64,000 nucleotides of DNA, taken from assembly GCF_003075525.1 (NCBI RefSeq), contig NZ_QDDR01000008.1, positions 1 to 64,000 on the forward strand, written 5' to 3'. Of this stretch, positions 39,425 to 48,290 are shown in pieces; the stretch's first letter is position 1, and the number at the start of each line of letters is the position of its first letter. A program made the position numbers and the translations under genes. The notes under the pieces were generated by a model, which was not told the DNA's origin, ran no database searches, and worked only from the letters and a program-made list of their open reading frames with translations. The stretch is from Pararhodobacter aggregans. Lineage in GTDB: Bacteria; Pseudomonadota; Alphaproteobacteria; Rhodobacterales; Rhodobacteraceae.

Positions 39425-40549
39425 ATGTCCGGTAAGCCGCTGTCGGGCCTTCTGGTCGTCGCCCTCGAACAGGCGGTGGCGGCACCGCTTTGCACCCTGC
39501 GGCTGGCCGATGCGGGCGCCCGGGTCATCAAGATCGAACGCGCGGGCGGCGAGACGGCGCGGCATTACGATGCGGCGGTGCTGGGTACTTCGGCCTATTT
39601 CGCCTGGCTCAACCGGGGCAAGGAAAGCGCGGTGCTGGATCTGAAGGCCGAGGCCGATCTGGCGCTGCTGCGCGCGGTTCTGGCCAGGGCCGATGTGCTG
39701 GTCCAGAACCTCGTCCCCGGGGCGCTGGCCCGGATGGGCCTGTCGCCCGAGGTCATCGCCCGTGACTATCCGCGCCTCATCGCCGTCTCGATCAATGGCT
39801 ACGGGCAGGATACGCCTTATGCCGCGATGCGGGCCTATGACATGCTGGTGCAGGCCGAAAGCGGGATCTGCGCGGTGACCGGCACGCCCGAGACGCCGTC
39901 GAAGATCGGGGTCTCGGCGGCGGATATCGCCACCGGCATGAACGCCCATGCCGCGATCCTGGAGGCGCTGATCGCCCGCGGGCAGACCGGCCGCGGCACG
40001 CAGATCGAGATCGCCATGTTCGACGGCATGGCCGAGTGGATGAGCGTGCCCCTGCTGCATCGGACCTATGGCGGGCACGACACCGGGCGGCACGGGCTTT
40101 CGCATGCCTCGATCTATCCCTACCGGCCCTTCGCCTGCGCCGATGGCAGCCTGATCGTGGCGACGCAGACCAATGCCGAATGGGCGCGGCTCTGCGAGGG
40201 GGTGCTGGGGCGGCCCGATCTGGCCGAGGCCCCGGCCTATGCCACGAACGCGCTGCGGGTCGAAAACCGCGCCCGGCTCGATGCCGAGGTCGAGCCCGGT
40301 TTCGCCGCGCTGACCACGGCCGAGGCCATCGCGCGGCTCGACGCCGCGGGCATCGCCTGGAGCCGCTACAGCACGCTGGCGGATCTGGAGGTGCACCCGG
40401 CGTTGCGGCTGATGCCGGTGACGCTGGCCGACGGGCGCGAGGTCTCGATGCCGCGCCCGGCCGGGCGCGGCGCGGATTTCGCGTCCGGCCCGGTGCCAGC
40501 GCTGGGGCAGGCGACCGAGGCCCTGCGCCAGGAGTTCGCGGGCGGGTGA
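39425..40549 (+). CDS. CaiB/BaiF-type (class III) CoA-transferase
   Basis: Class III CoA-transferases swap CoA between acids through an aspartyl-CoA intermediate. The 374-aa protein begins PLSGLLVVALEQAVAAPLCT and has the family DAGARVIKIER segment. The catalytic Asp is probably Asp167 in KIGVSAADIATGM. The C-terminal part ends with the LEVHPALRLMPV region. It is followed after 95 bp by an acyl-CoA dehydrogenase, suggesting a two-step catabolic pair that activates and then desaturates an acid. Confidence 0.92.
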   Translation: MSGKPLSGLLVVALEQAVAAPLCTLRLADAGARVIKIERAGGETARHYDAAVLGTSAYFAWLNRGKESAVLDLKAEADLALLRAVLARADVLVQNLVPGALARMGLSPEVIARDYPRLIAVSINGYGQDTPYAAMRAYDMLVQAESGICAVTGTPETPSKIGVSAADIATGMNAHAAILEALIARGQTGRGTQIEIAMFDGMAEWMSVPLLHRTYGGHDTGRHGLSHASIYPYRPFACADGSLIVATQTNAEWARLCEGVLGRPDLAEAPAYATNALRVENRARLDAEVEPGFAALTTAEAIARLDAAGIAWSRYSTLADLEVHPALRLMPVTLADGREVSMPRPAGRGADFASGPVPALGQATEALRQEFAGG

Positions 40550-40644
40550 TCCGGCGGCGTTTCCTGCCTGTCCGGCGCCCTTGATGATTGTCCTGAGGGG
40601 ATCGGTCTGGCACATCTGGTCCGTCCCCCGAACCGGAGCCCGCG

Positions 40645-41808
40645 ATGACCCTGTCCCGATCAACCGACCATCAGGAAATCCGCGACGCGGTGCGGGCGCT
40701 TTGTTCGCAATTTCCCGATGAATACCACCGCCGGATCGATTCCGAGCGCGCCTATCCCGAGGCGTTTGTCGAGGCGCTGACCCGCGCGGGCTGGATGGCG
40801 GCGCTGATCCCCGAGGCGTACGGCGGCTCGGGGCTGGGGCTGACCGAAGCCTCGGTCATCATGGAGGAAATCAACCGCTCGGGCGGCAATTCCGGTGCCT
40901 GCCACGGGCAGATGTACAACATGAACACCCTGATCCGCCACGGGTCCGAGGAGCAGCGCCGCCGCTATTTGCCGAAGATCGCCTCGGGCGCGCTGCGCCT
41001 GCAAAGCATGGGCGTGACCGAGCCCACGACCGGCACCGACACGACGCAGCTGAAGACCACGGCGGTGCGAAAGGGCGACCGTTATGTCATCAACGGGCAG
41101 AAGGTCTGGATCAGCCGGGTGCAGCATTCCGATCTGATGATCCTGCTGGCGCGCACCACGCCTTTGGCCGAGGTGGCGAAGAAATCCGAGGGGCTGTCGA
41201 TCTTCCTTGTGGACATCAAGGCGGCGATGGGCGCGGGGATGGAGGTGCGGCCGATCCCCAACATGGTCAACCACGAGACCAACGAACTGTTCTTCGACAA
41301 TCTGGAAATTCCGGCCGAGAACCTGATCGGCGACGAGGGGCAGGGGTTCCGCTATATCCTGACCGGGCTCAACGCCGAGCGGGCACTGATCGCGGCGGAA
41401 TGCATCGGGGACGGCTATTGGTTCACCGACCGGGTGACGCGCTATGTCACGGAGCGGACGGTCTTCGGCCGGCCGATCGGCCAGAACCAAGGCGTGCAAT
41501 TCCCCATCGCCGAGGCCTTCATCGAGATCGAGGCGGCGAACCTGATGCGCTACCGGGCCTGCGCGCTCTATGACGCGGGCCAGCCCTGCGGGACCGAGGC
41601 GAACATGGCGAAATACCTTGCCGCCAAGGCCAGCTGGGAGGCGGCCAATGCCTGCCTGCAATTCCACGGCGGCTTCGGCTTCGCCAGCGAATACGATATC
41701 GAGCGCAAGTTCCGCGAGACGCGGCTCTATCAGGTGGCGCCGATCTCGACCAACCTGATCCTGTCCTATGTCGCCGAGCATGTCCTCGGCCTGCCGCGCT
41801 CGTTCTGA
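40645..41808 (+). CDS. Acyl-CoA dehydrogenase family protein, standard catalytic Glu absent
   Basis: The 387-aa flavoprotein shows the ACAD domains: an N-terminal helical part, the middle beta domain (MGVTEPTTGTDTTQLKTTAV, INGQKVWISRV) and C-terminal helices with QFHGGFGFASEYDIERKFRE. Where medium-chain enzymes have YEGTSE with the catalytic Glu, this protein reads LYQVAPISTN. A Glu in GLNAERALIAA (residue 245) sits where isovaleryl-CoA dehydrogenase keeps its base and may replace it. Partner of the CoA-transferase upstream. Confidence 0.92.
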   Translation: MTLSRSTDHQEIRDAVRALCSQFPDEYHRRIDSERAYPEAFVEALTRAGWMAALIPEAYGGSGLGLTEASVIMEEINRSGGNSGACHGQMYNMNTLIRHGSEEQRRRYLPKIASGALRLQSMGVTEPTTGTDTTQLKTTAVRKGDRYVINGQKVWISRVQHSDLMILLARTTPLAEVAKKSEGLSIFLVDIKAAMGAGMEVRPIPNMVNHETNELFFDNLEIPAENLIGDEGQGFRYILTGLNAERALIAAECIGDGYWFTDRVTRYVTERTVFGRPIGQNQGVQFPIAEAFIEIEAANLMRYRACALYDAGQPCGTEANMAKYLAAKASWEAANACLQFHGGFGFASEYDIERKFRETRLYQVAPISTNLILSYVAEHVLGLPRSF

Positions 41809-41811
41809 GGG

Positions 41812-42582
41812 TCAGGCGGCGAAAGGGTCTTCGGGGTAGCCGACGCCGGTCAGGGTCAGGCCCTGCGGCGGGCAGACCGGGCCGCAGGCGGCGCGGTCGC
41901 GGGCCTCCAGCGCCTCGGCCATCCGGCCGGGCGGCCAGGCCCCGGCGCCGATCCGCTCCAGCGTGCCGACGATGGAGCGGACCTGGTTGTGCAGGAAGCT
42001 GCGGGCGCGCAGGTGGATGCGGAATTCCTGGCCGGCGGGATAGGGGTGTTCCTCGATCCGGATCTCGTCCAGCGACTTCACCGGCGATTTCGCCTGACAG
42101 AGGCTGGCGCGGAAGGTGGTGAAATCATGGGTGCCGATCAGCGCCCGCGACGCCTCCTGCATGGCGCCGAGGTCGAGCCGGTGGCGCACCTGCCAGACAA
42201 GGCCGCGGTCCTGAACCACCGGCGCCCGGCGGGCCACCAGCCGGAAGGTATAGCGCCGTTCGATGGCCGAGAAGCGGGCGTGGAAATCCTCGGGCACCCG
42301 CGCGCAGGCGGTGATCGCGACCGGCAGGGGTTTGAGGTGATGGTTCACCGCCTCCATCAGCCGCTCGGGCGCCCAGTCGCGGGCCAGATCCGCATGGGCG
42401 ACCTGACCCGTGGCATGGACCCCGGTATCGGTGCGCCCGGCGGCGGCGAGGCGGGGTTCGGCGGGTTCGAGGCGGGCCAGCGCCTCCTCGACCGATTGCT
42501 GGACCGAGGGCTGGCCGTCCTGGCGCTGCCAGCCGTTGAACGGGGCGCCGAGATAGTCGAGGCGAAAGGCGTAGCGGGGCAT
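41812..42582 (-). CDS. truA: tRNA pseudouridine(38-40) synthase TruA
   Basis: TruA isomerises U38-U40 in the anticodon arm. The catalytic Asp is in [17 protein letters not shown]; further family motifs are [28 protein letters not shown] and [19 protein letters not shown] 42582 gives 256 aa; the frame continues to 42678 but that part encodes the GC palindrome. The preceding SDR gene is on the same strand, 79 bp upstream. Convergent with the acyl-CoA dehydrogenase, 3 bp apart. Confidence 0.95.
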   Translation of the reverse strand: MPRYAFRLDYLGAPFNGWQRQDGQPSVQQSVEEALARLEPAEPRLAAAGRTDTGVHATGQVAHADLARDWAPERLMEAVNHHLKPLPVAITACARVPEDFHARFSAIERRYTFRLVARRAPVVQDRGLVWQVRHRLDLGAMQEASRALIGTHDFTTFRASLCQAKSPVKSLDEIRIEEHPYPAGQEFRIHLRARSFLHNQVRSIVGTLERIGAGAWPPGRMAEALEARDRAACGPVCPPQGLTLTGVGYPEDPFAA

Positions 42583-42608
42583 CGCGGGCTCCGGTGGCGG
42601 GCGGGGAA

Positions 42609-42660
42609 CCGGGGGGCCAGCCCCCCGGACCCCCCGGGATATTTGAGGCGCAAAGAAGGG
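42609..42660. repeat. GC palindrome plus GGATATTT repeat (copy B)
   Basis: CCGGGGGG (42609-42616), loop CCAG, CCCCCCGG (42621-42628), then CCCCCCGGGATATTTGAGGCG and CAAAGAAGGGG. The block fills the gap between the SDR stop and truA. On the minus strand the same order (CTTTG, AAATATCC, GGGGG, then GGGGGGCTGGCCCCCC) appears in copy D. Confidence 0.7.
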
Positions 42661-42661
42661 G

Positions 42662-43474
42662 TCAGAAACCCGCTTCAAAGATCGCGGTGAGGCCCGCGCG
42701 GTAATCGGGATAGGTCAGGCTGAGCTTCAGTTCCGGGCCCAGACGGCGCGAGCGCAGGCGCTTGTTGTCCTCGTAGAAGCTGCGGGCCATGGGCGAGAGA
42801 TCGGCGTCCTCATAGGGGATCAGCGGCGGCGGCTCGATCCCGAGGAGCTGCGCCGCGAAGAGGGTGACATCGGCCATCGGTGCCGGTTCGCCATCGGCGC
42901 AGATCAGGGGGCCCGCCAGTTCGGCCTCGGCCGCGGCGGCGGCGATGCGGCCCAGATCCGCGACATGGATGCGGTTGAAGACCTGCCCCTCCTTCCAGAC
43001 GCGATGGGCGCGGCCCTGGCGCAAGGCATCGAGAGCCGAGCGGCCGGGCCCATAGATCCCGGCGATGCGCAACAGGGCCAGCGGCAGGCGCCGGGCCTCG
43101 GCGAAGGCCTGCCAATCGTGTTCGGCCTGCGCCCGGGCAAGGCCGCGGCCGGTGGCGGGGGCGTCGGCCGTGCCCTCGTCGATCCAGGCGCCGCCATGGT
43201 CGCCATAAAGGCTGCTGGCCGAGGCATAGCCGATCCAGCGCAGCTTCGGCGCGGGCAGCTCGGCGAGATGGGGCAGCATCGGGTCGCCCTCGGGCCCCGG
43301 GGGCGCCCAGGCGATGAGATGGGTGGCCTGGGCCAGCGCCTCGGCCGCCTGACCGGGCCAGAGGACGGCGGTGCCCGGCCTGCGCGAGGTGCCGAGCACC
43401 CGCCAATCGGGGCCGAGGGCGGCTTCGGTGGCCTGACCGGAGAACCCGTGGCCGAGGGAGAGGAGCGTCTTCAT
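42662..43474 (-). CDS. NAD(P)-binding SDR/epimerase-like protein
   Basis: A Rossmann start ([18 protein letters not shown]), GTSRRPG, and [20 protein letters not shown] with the Tyr of the SDR active site match the atypical extended SDR group that includes E. coli YeeZ. Substrate is unknown; the family lacks a firmly assigned reaction. 270 aa, ATG 43474. It is divergent from the YcjX gene across 99 bp. Confidence 0.85.
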   Translation of the reverse strand: MKTLLSLGHGFSGQATEAALGPDWRVLGTSRRPGTAVLWPGQAAEALAQATHLIAWAPPGPEGDPMLPHLAELPAPKLRWIGYASASSLYGDHGGAWIDEGTADAPATGRGLARAQAEHDWQAFAEARRLPLALLRIAGIYGPGRSALDALRQGRAHRVWKEGQVFNRIHVADLGRIAAAAAEAELAGPLICADGEPAPMADVTLFAAQLLGIEPPPLIPYEDADLSPMARSFYEDNKRLRSRRLGPELKLSLTYPDYRAGLTAIFEAGF

Positions 43475-43573
43475 GAGGCGCAGCTAAGGCCGGGGGCGGG
43501 GCCGGGGCAAGGGGGTGGGCTTCAAAACCTTGTCGCCAATGCCTATTCTTGGGGGGCAAGACGGAGTGCGCCC

Positions 43574-44983
43574 GTGATATCCTCGCTGACCGGCCTCATC
43601 ACCAATTCGATCGACGCCGTCAGCGACACGGTGTCGGAGGCGTTTTTCGAGCCGGTCGTGCGGCTGGGCGTCACCGGCCTCAGCCGCGCGGGCAAGACGG
43701 TGTTCATCACCGCGCTGGTGCATAACCTGATGGAACCGGGGCGGATGCAGCGGATGCGGGCGGTGCAGCAGGGGCTCATTCGCGGCGCCTGGTTGCAGCC
43801 GCAGCCCGACATGACCCTGCCGCGTTTCGATTACGAGGCGCATCTGGCCTCGCTGACCGGGACCGAACCCCGCTGGCCCGAGGGGACGCGGGCGGTGAGC
43901 GAGCTGCGCCTGTCGTTCCGGCTGGCGCCGACCGGGCTCTTTGGCGGGCTGACCGGGCCGAGGAAGCTGCACCTCGACATCGTCGATTATCCGGGCGAAT
44001 GGCTGCTGGATCTGGGGCTGATGGGCAAGAGCTATGCCAGCTGGTCGGCCGAGGTGCTGGCGCGCCTGCCCAAGCGCCCGCAGGCCGAGGTGTTCCGCGA
44101 GGTGTTGCTGAACATCGACCCGCAGGCCCGGCACGAGGAAAGCGTGGCTCAGGCGCTGGCCCGCGAGTTCACCGCCTATCTGGTCGCCGCGCGCGAGGCG
44201 GGCTGGTCCGATTGCACCCCGGGCCGCTTCCTGCTGCCCGGCGAAATGGCGGGCTCGCCGGTTCTGACCTTCGCGCCCTTGCCCGGCAGCGAGGGCAAGC
44301 GCGGCTCGCTCTGGCGCGAGATGGAGCGGCGGTTCGACGCCTACAAGTCGCAGGTGATCCGCCCGTTCTTCGAGACGCATTTCGCCCGGCTGGACCGGCA
44401 GGTGGTGCTGATCGACGTGCTGGAAGCGGTGCATCGCGGCCCCGCCGCGCTGGAGGATCAGCGCCGGGCGATGGCCGAGGTTCTGGCCGCCTTCCGCCCC
44501 GGGGCGAACGGGTTCTTCACCTCGATGTTGCGGGGGCGGCGGGTGGAGAAGATCCTCTTTGCCGCGACCAAGGCGGACCATCTGCACCACAGCCAGCACC
44601 CCCGCCTGACCGCGCTGGCCGAGGCGCTCTTGCGCGAGGCGCGGGACCGGGCGCGCTTTTCCGGCGCCGAGACGGCGGCGATGTCGATCGCGGCGCTGCG
44701 CTCGACGGTTGAGGAGCAGCGCAGCCACGGCGGGCGCGAGGTCGATCTGGTGCGGGGGCGGCTGGCGGACGGGCGGCAGGTGGCGGTCAACGCGGGCGAT
44801 CTGCCCGAGGACCCCTCGCGCCTGCTGCTGCCCGCCCGCGAAGGGGCCGAGCGTTGGTTGCAGGGCGATTACGGCGTGATGTCCTTTGCGCCGCCGGTCC
44901 TCAGCCGGGTGCCGGGGCAGGGGCTGCCGCACATAAGGCTCGACGCGGCGGCGGAATTCCTGATTGGCGACAGGCTGGTATGA
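43574..44983 (+). CDS. YcjX-like P-loop GTPase (DUF463)
   Basis: The 469-aa protein (GTG start) opens with an amphipathic helix and then the P-loop GLSRAGKTVFITALVHNLM. LDIVDYPGEWLLDLGLM corresponds to the Switch II (DxPG) region, and ATKADHLHHSQHP resembles the nucleotide-specificity motif (TKAD). These fit the YcjX family of stress-induced nucleotide-binding proteins. Immediately followed, 1 bp apart, by its usual partner YcjF. Confidence 0.9.
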   Translation: MISSLTGLITNSIDAVSDTVSEAFFEPVVRLGVTGLSRAGKTVFITALVHNLMEPGRMQRMRAVQQGLIRGAWLQPQPDMTLPRFDYEAHLASLTGTEPRWPEGTRAVSELRLSFRLAPTGLFGGLTGPRKLHLDIVDYPGEWLLDLGLMGKSYASWSAEVLARLPKRPQAEVFREVLLNIDPQARHEESVAQALAREFTAYLVAAREAGWSDCTPGRFLLPGEMAGSPVLTFAPLPGSEGKRGSLWREMERRFDAYKSQVIRPFFETHFARLDRQVVLIDVLEAVHRGPAALEDQRRAMAEVLAAFRPGANGFFTSMLRGRRVEKILFAATKADHLHHSQHPRLTALAEALLREARDRARFSGAETAAMSIAALRSTVEEQRSHGGREVDLVRGRLADGRQVAVNAGDLPEDPSRLLLPAREGAERWLQGDYGVMSFAPPVLSRVPGQGLPHIRLDAAAEFLIGDRLV

Positions 44984-44984
44984 G

Positions 44985-45938
44985 ATGGACAACCGCGGAC
45001 CGATCCTGATTGAACTCGACGCGACCGAGGCCCCGGCCGATGTCGCCGCCGCGCCCGAGGTCGACGCGCCCGAGGGGGCGGCGATGCAGGCGGCGCTGGG
45101 CAGCATGGCGCGCAAACGCGGCGCGGGGCCCGGCAGCTGGGCGCTGGCGGCGGGGGGCGCGCTGGTCTCGCTGGCGGTCAGCGTCGCCGCCTGGGATTTC
45201 GCCGCAAGGCTGATCGAGCGGGCGCCTGTGCTGGGCTGGCTGGCCGCCGTACTGGCCGGGGTCCTGGCGCTGGCGCTGGTCCTCTGGGCCGGGAAGGAGG
45301 CGCTGGGCTATGCGAGGGTCAGCCGGCTGGACCGGCTGCGGGCGCGGGCCTCGGCGGCGCTGGTGTCGGGCGATCTGACCGAGGCGCGGGCGGTGGCGGC
45401 CCGGGTCGCCGGGCTCTATGGCGCCGAGGACCGGACGCTGGAGGCGCTGGACGCCGAAGCGGTGATCGAGGGGGCGGAGGCGCATCTCTTGATCGGCCTC
45501 GACGCGCGGGTGGAGATCGAGATCCAGACCGCCGCGCGGGCGGTGGCGCTGGCCACGGCGATCATCCCGCTGGCCTTCGCCGATGTGGCCGCCGCGCTCA
45601 GCGCCAATCTGCGGATGATCCGGCGGATTGCCGAGATCTATGGCGGACGGCCCGGGGCCTTCGGCAACTGGCGGCTGGCGCGCTCGGTCGCGGTGCATCT
45701 GATGGCGACGGGGCTGGTCGCCGTGACCGATGACGTGATCCATTCGGTGGCGGGCGGGGGCCTTCTGTCGAAACTCTCGCGCCGCTTCGGCGAGGGGGTG
45801 GTGAACGGCGCGCTGACCGCACGGGTGGGGCTGGCGGCGATGGAGCTCTGCCGCCCGCTGCCCTTCCGCATGGGGCGCAAGCCGGGGGTCAGCGCCGTCA
45901 CCGCAACGGCGCTGAAAGGGCTTTTCGACCGCGGCTGA
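44985..45938 (+). CDS. YcjF-like membrane protein (TIGR01620/DUF697)
   Basis: The 317-aa protein has a disordered acidic N-terminus, two hydrophobic helices (about residues 50-100, WALAAGGALVSLAVSVAAWDF and LGWLAAVLAGVLALALVLWAG) and a C-terminal DUF697 region, DVAAALSANLRMIRRIAEIYGGRPG onward. YcjX and YcjF are co-transcribed in the E. coli phage-shock regulon; a phage-shock-like envelope-stress role here is inferred from that. Confidence 0.9.
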   Translation: MDNRGPILIELDATEAPADVAAAPEVDAPEGAAMQAALGSMARKRGAGPGSWALAAGGALVSLAVSVAAWDFAARLIERAPVLGWLAAVLAGVLALALVLWAGKEALGYARVSRLDRLRARASAALVSGDLTEARAVAARVAGLYGAEDRTLEALDAEAVIEGAEAHLLIGLDARVEIEIQTAARAVALATAIIPLAFADVAAALSANLRMIRRIAEIYGGRPGAFGNWRLARSVAVHLMATGLVAVTDDVIHSVAGGGLLSKLSRRFGEGVVNGALTARVGLAAMELCRPLPFRMGRKPGVSAVTATALKGLFDRG

Positions 45939-46064
45939 GGCCGGAATTGTTGCAGCGATGCAAGGACACCTTCGCATACTGCCACGGCCCGCACGGCGCG
46001 GTTTCCCCATAGGCAGCGAGCGGCTATGCGGGGCTGAAATCCCCTTCCGCGCAGGCCCCTTCCC

Positions 46065-47363
46065 ATGCCGCCCCTTCAGGACCACCCGCTGCGCTATGCG
46101 CTGACCAACGAATTGCACGCCCGGCCCTCGCCGGTGATCGCCGTGCCCTCGACCGCCGTGTTCCTGGCGCTGAAACCGGCGCAGGACGCGGTGGCGCGGG
46201 ACCGGGGCAGTGACCGGGCGCATCTGGTGGACCTGCTCGACCGGCACGGCGCGCCGCACCCCGCGCCCGAGGCCACGCATCACGCGGCCGAGGCCGGGCG
46301 GCACGGGCTGAAATGGGAGAACCACACCGAATTCACCACCTGGATGGCCCATGCCGAGGGGCTGACCGACCGCCCCTTCGACCCCGCCGCCTTCGATGTC
46401 TTCCCGGCCGACTGGCTGGAGGCGGCGCCGGGGGTCCGCGTGACCTCGATCCTGTTCCGCATCGAGGAGATGCCGCTTTCGGGCGGGGCCTGCGACGGGC
46501 AGGCGCTGGGGCGCAAGCTGGACGAATGGTTCGTGGCCGAGAGCCTGGCGGCGGTGGCGGTGCTGGACGGGGCGGCGGTGGTGGCCTCGGACTTCCGCAT
46601 CGACCCGGCGGGGCATGTGCGCATGGCGGTCTTCGTGCGGCCTGAGACCGGCGCAAGGCGGATCGGCCGCGTGGTGCAGCGGCTCTGCGAGATCGAGATG
46701 TACCGCGCCATGTCGATGCTGGGGCTGGCGCGGGCGCGCGCCGTCTCGGCCGAGATGGGGGCGCTGGACCGCCGGCTGGCCGCGTTGCAGGCGCAGATGG
46801 CGGGCGGCGCGAGCCAGGCCGAACAGGTGCTGGGCGCGCTGATGACCGTCTCGGCCGAGCTGGAGCGGCTCGACATGGCCTCGTCCTTCCGCTTCGGCGC
46901 GACCCGGGCCTATGAGGCCATCGTGCATGACCGGATCGCGGTCCTGCGCGAGGCCCGGTTCGAGGGGCGCCAGACGCTGGCCGAGTTCATGCGCCGGCGC
47001 TGGGACCCGGCGATGCGGACGGTGAAGGCGGCCGAGGCGCGGCTGGCGCTGCTGTCGGAACGGGCGATGCGGGCCGGGCGGCTCTTGTCGACGCAGGTCG
47101 AGGTGGCGCGCTCGGCGCAGAACCAGGAGGTGCTGCGCTCGATGGATCGCCGCGCCGATCTGGCGCTGCGGTTGCAGCACACGGTCGAGGGGCTGTCGGT
47201 CGTGGCGATCAGTTACTATGCGGTGGGGCTGGCGTCGAACGTGGCGGCGCCGCTGGTGGAGCCTTTCGGGATGGGCAAGACCGGGGTGGCGGCGGTGTTG
47301 ACGCCGCTGGTGGTGCTGGGGGTCTGGCTGGCGCTGAGGCGGATCCGGGCGCGGCTGCACTGA
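46065..47363 (+). CDS. DUF3422 family membrane protein
   Basis: The 432-aa product matches DUF3422 from the start (PLRYALTNELHARPSPVI) and in VRVTSILFRIEEMPLSGG. It has a long helical middle part and two C-terminal hydrophobic helices (LSVVAISYYAVGLASNVAAPL and TGVAAVLTPLVVLGVWLAL). The layout, a large cytoplasmic domain with a C-terminal helical hairpin, resembles CorA-type architecture, but the GMN motif is absent. Function unknown. The upstream 126 bp gap holds no gene. Confidence 0.9.
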   Translation: MPPLQDHPLRYALTNELHARPSPVIAVPSTAVFLALKPAQDAVARDRGSDRAHLVDLLDRHGAPHPAPEATHHAAEAGRHGLKWENHTEFTTWMAHAEGLTDRPFDPAAFDVFPADWLEAAPGVRVTSILFRIEEMPLSGGACDGQALGRKLDEWFVAESLAAVAVLDGAAVVASDFRIDPAGHVRMAVFVRPETGARRIGRVVQRLCEIEMYRAMSMLGLARARAVSAEMGALDRRLAALQAQMAGGASQAEQVLGALMTVSAELERLDMASSFRFGATRAYEAIVHDRIAVLREARFEGRQTLAEFMRRRWDPAMRTVKAAEARLALLSERAMRAGRLLSTQVEVARSAQNQEVLRSMDRRADLALRLQHTVEGLSVVAISYYAVGLASNVAAPLVEPFGMGKTGVAAVLTPLVVLGVWLALRRIRARLH

Positions 47364-47487
47364 GGGGGGAGGGGTTTCGCCCTCGTTGCCCGCTGCCGCG
47401 GGCGCCTCGGGCGACCAGCGGCGCGGCGTGCCGCCGCGCCGAAGAAAGGGGGGCCGTCTGCCCCCCTCTTGGCCTGCGGCCAATTCA

Positions 47488-47570
47488 CCCCCCGAGGATA
47501 TTTGAAGCGCAAAGAAGGCGGCTTAAGGCACTCTTAATCTTCATCTTTGTTCTCTAAATATCCTCGGGGG
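47488..47570. repeat. Two opposed GGATATTT repeats (copies C and D)
   Basis: ACCCCCCGAGGATATTTGAAGC (from 47487) followed by GCAAAGAAGG faces an inverted copy, CTTTGTTCTCTAAATATCCTCGGGGG (47545-47570). Both cores share GAGGATATTT. They lie between the 3' ends of two convergent genes (DUF3422 and the amidase), one copy oriented to each gene. Confidence 0.75.
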
Positions 47571-47573
47571 TTT

Positions 47574-47628
47574 CCAAAGGGGGTGGAAAACCCCCTTTGG
47601 CGGGGGGTGCGGGGGGCTGGCCCCCCGC
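47574..47628. terminator. Tandem GC hairpins between DUF3422 and the amidase
   Basis: CCAAAGGGGG (47574-47583) / CCCCCTTTGG (47591-47600), then GCGGGGGG (47609-47616) / CCCCCCGC (47621-47628), are two perfect stems. The second has the core GGGGGGCTGGCCCCCC also seen in repeat copy B. They probably end both convergent transcripts, although no long T-tract follows. Confidence 0.55.
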
Positions 47629-47629
47629 G

Positions 47630-48289
47630 TCACCCTTGCCGGGCGAGAGCCTTCGCCAGTGCCCGGTCGGTCGCGTCTTCGGGGCCTTCGTGCCTTGGGC
47701 GGAACCGGAGTCGGAAGGCGGCGAGGCGGAGGTCGGGGGCGACGTCGGGATAGCCCAGGGCGTCGAGCGAGGCTTGGAGCGGGGTCTCGGCGTCGCCCGG
47801 GGCCTCGGGCCAGAGGGCGAGGCCTCTCCGCGCGAGGCGCTGCCAGTCGAAGCGGGGGCCGGGGTCGATCTTGCGGGCGGGGGCCATGTCGGAATGGGCG
47901 ATGACGCCCTTGGCCGGGATCGTCCAGCGGGCGAGGATCCCGGGCAGCAGCGCGTCCAGCCGGTCCATCAGCGGCGCGGCAAAGGGGCTTTTGCCGTCAT
48001 TGTCCAGCTCGATGCCGATGGAGCGGGAATTGACGTCGCCGCGCCCCTGCCATTCCCCGGCGCCGGCGTGCCAGGCGCGGGCCTCTTCCTCGACCAGCTG
48101 CCAGAGCCTGCCGTCGCGGCCGATCAGGTAATGGGCCGAGACCTCGGCCGCCGGATCCGACAGCCGGGCGAGCGCGGCTTCGGCCGAGACCATCTCGGTG
48201 TAATGAATCACCACCAGCTCGGGCCGGAGCCCGCCGCGGCGGGGGCCGTGGTTGGGCGAGGGATGCCAGAGGGCGCCGGGGATCGGCAT
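47630..48289 (-). CDS. N-acetylmuramoyl-L-alanine amidase, AmpD-like (amidase_2)
   Basis: The 219-aa protein has the zinc amidase_2 domain: VVIHYTEMVSAEAAL (His ligand), HYLIGRDGRLWQLV, NSRSIGIELDNDG and VIAHSDMAPARKIDPG (second His and Asp ligands). No signal peptide, which suggests cytoplasmic anhydro-muropeptide processing. That fits with murQ and a sugar kinase elsewhere in the window. The start ATG 48289 lies 2 bp beyond the stop of the upstream lipoprotein gene. Confidence 0.9.
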   Translation of the reverse strand: MPIPGALWHPSPNHGPRRGGLRPELVVIHYTEMVSAEAALARLSDPAAEVSAHYLIGRDGRLWQLVEEEARAWHAGAGEWQGRGDVNSRSIGIELDNDGKSPFAAPLMDRLDALLPGILARWTIPAKGVIAHSDMAPARKIDPGPRFDWQRLARRGLALWPEAPGDAETPLQASLDALGYPDVAPDLRLAAFRLRFRPRHEGPEDATDRALAKALARQG

Positions 48290-48290
48290 C

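Noticed and set aside
45939-46064. Possible small gene or RNA between the YcjF and DUF3422 genes
   Set aside because: No frame with a start and ribosome binding site, no stable hairpin with a T-tract; it is best seen as a plain promoter region.
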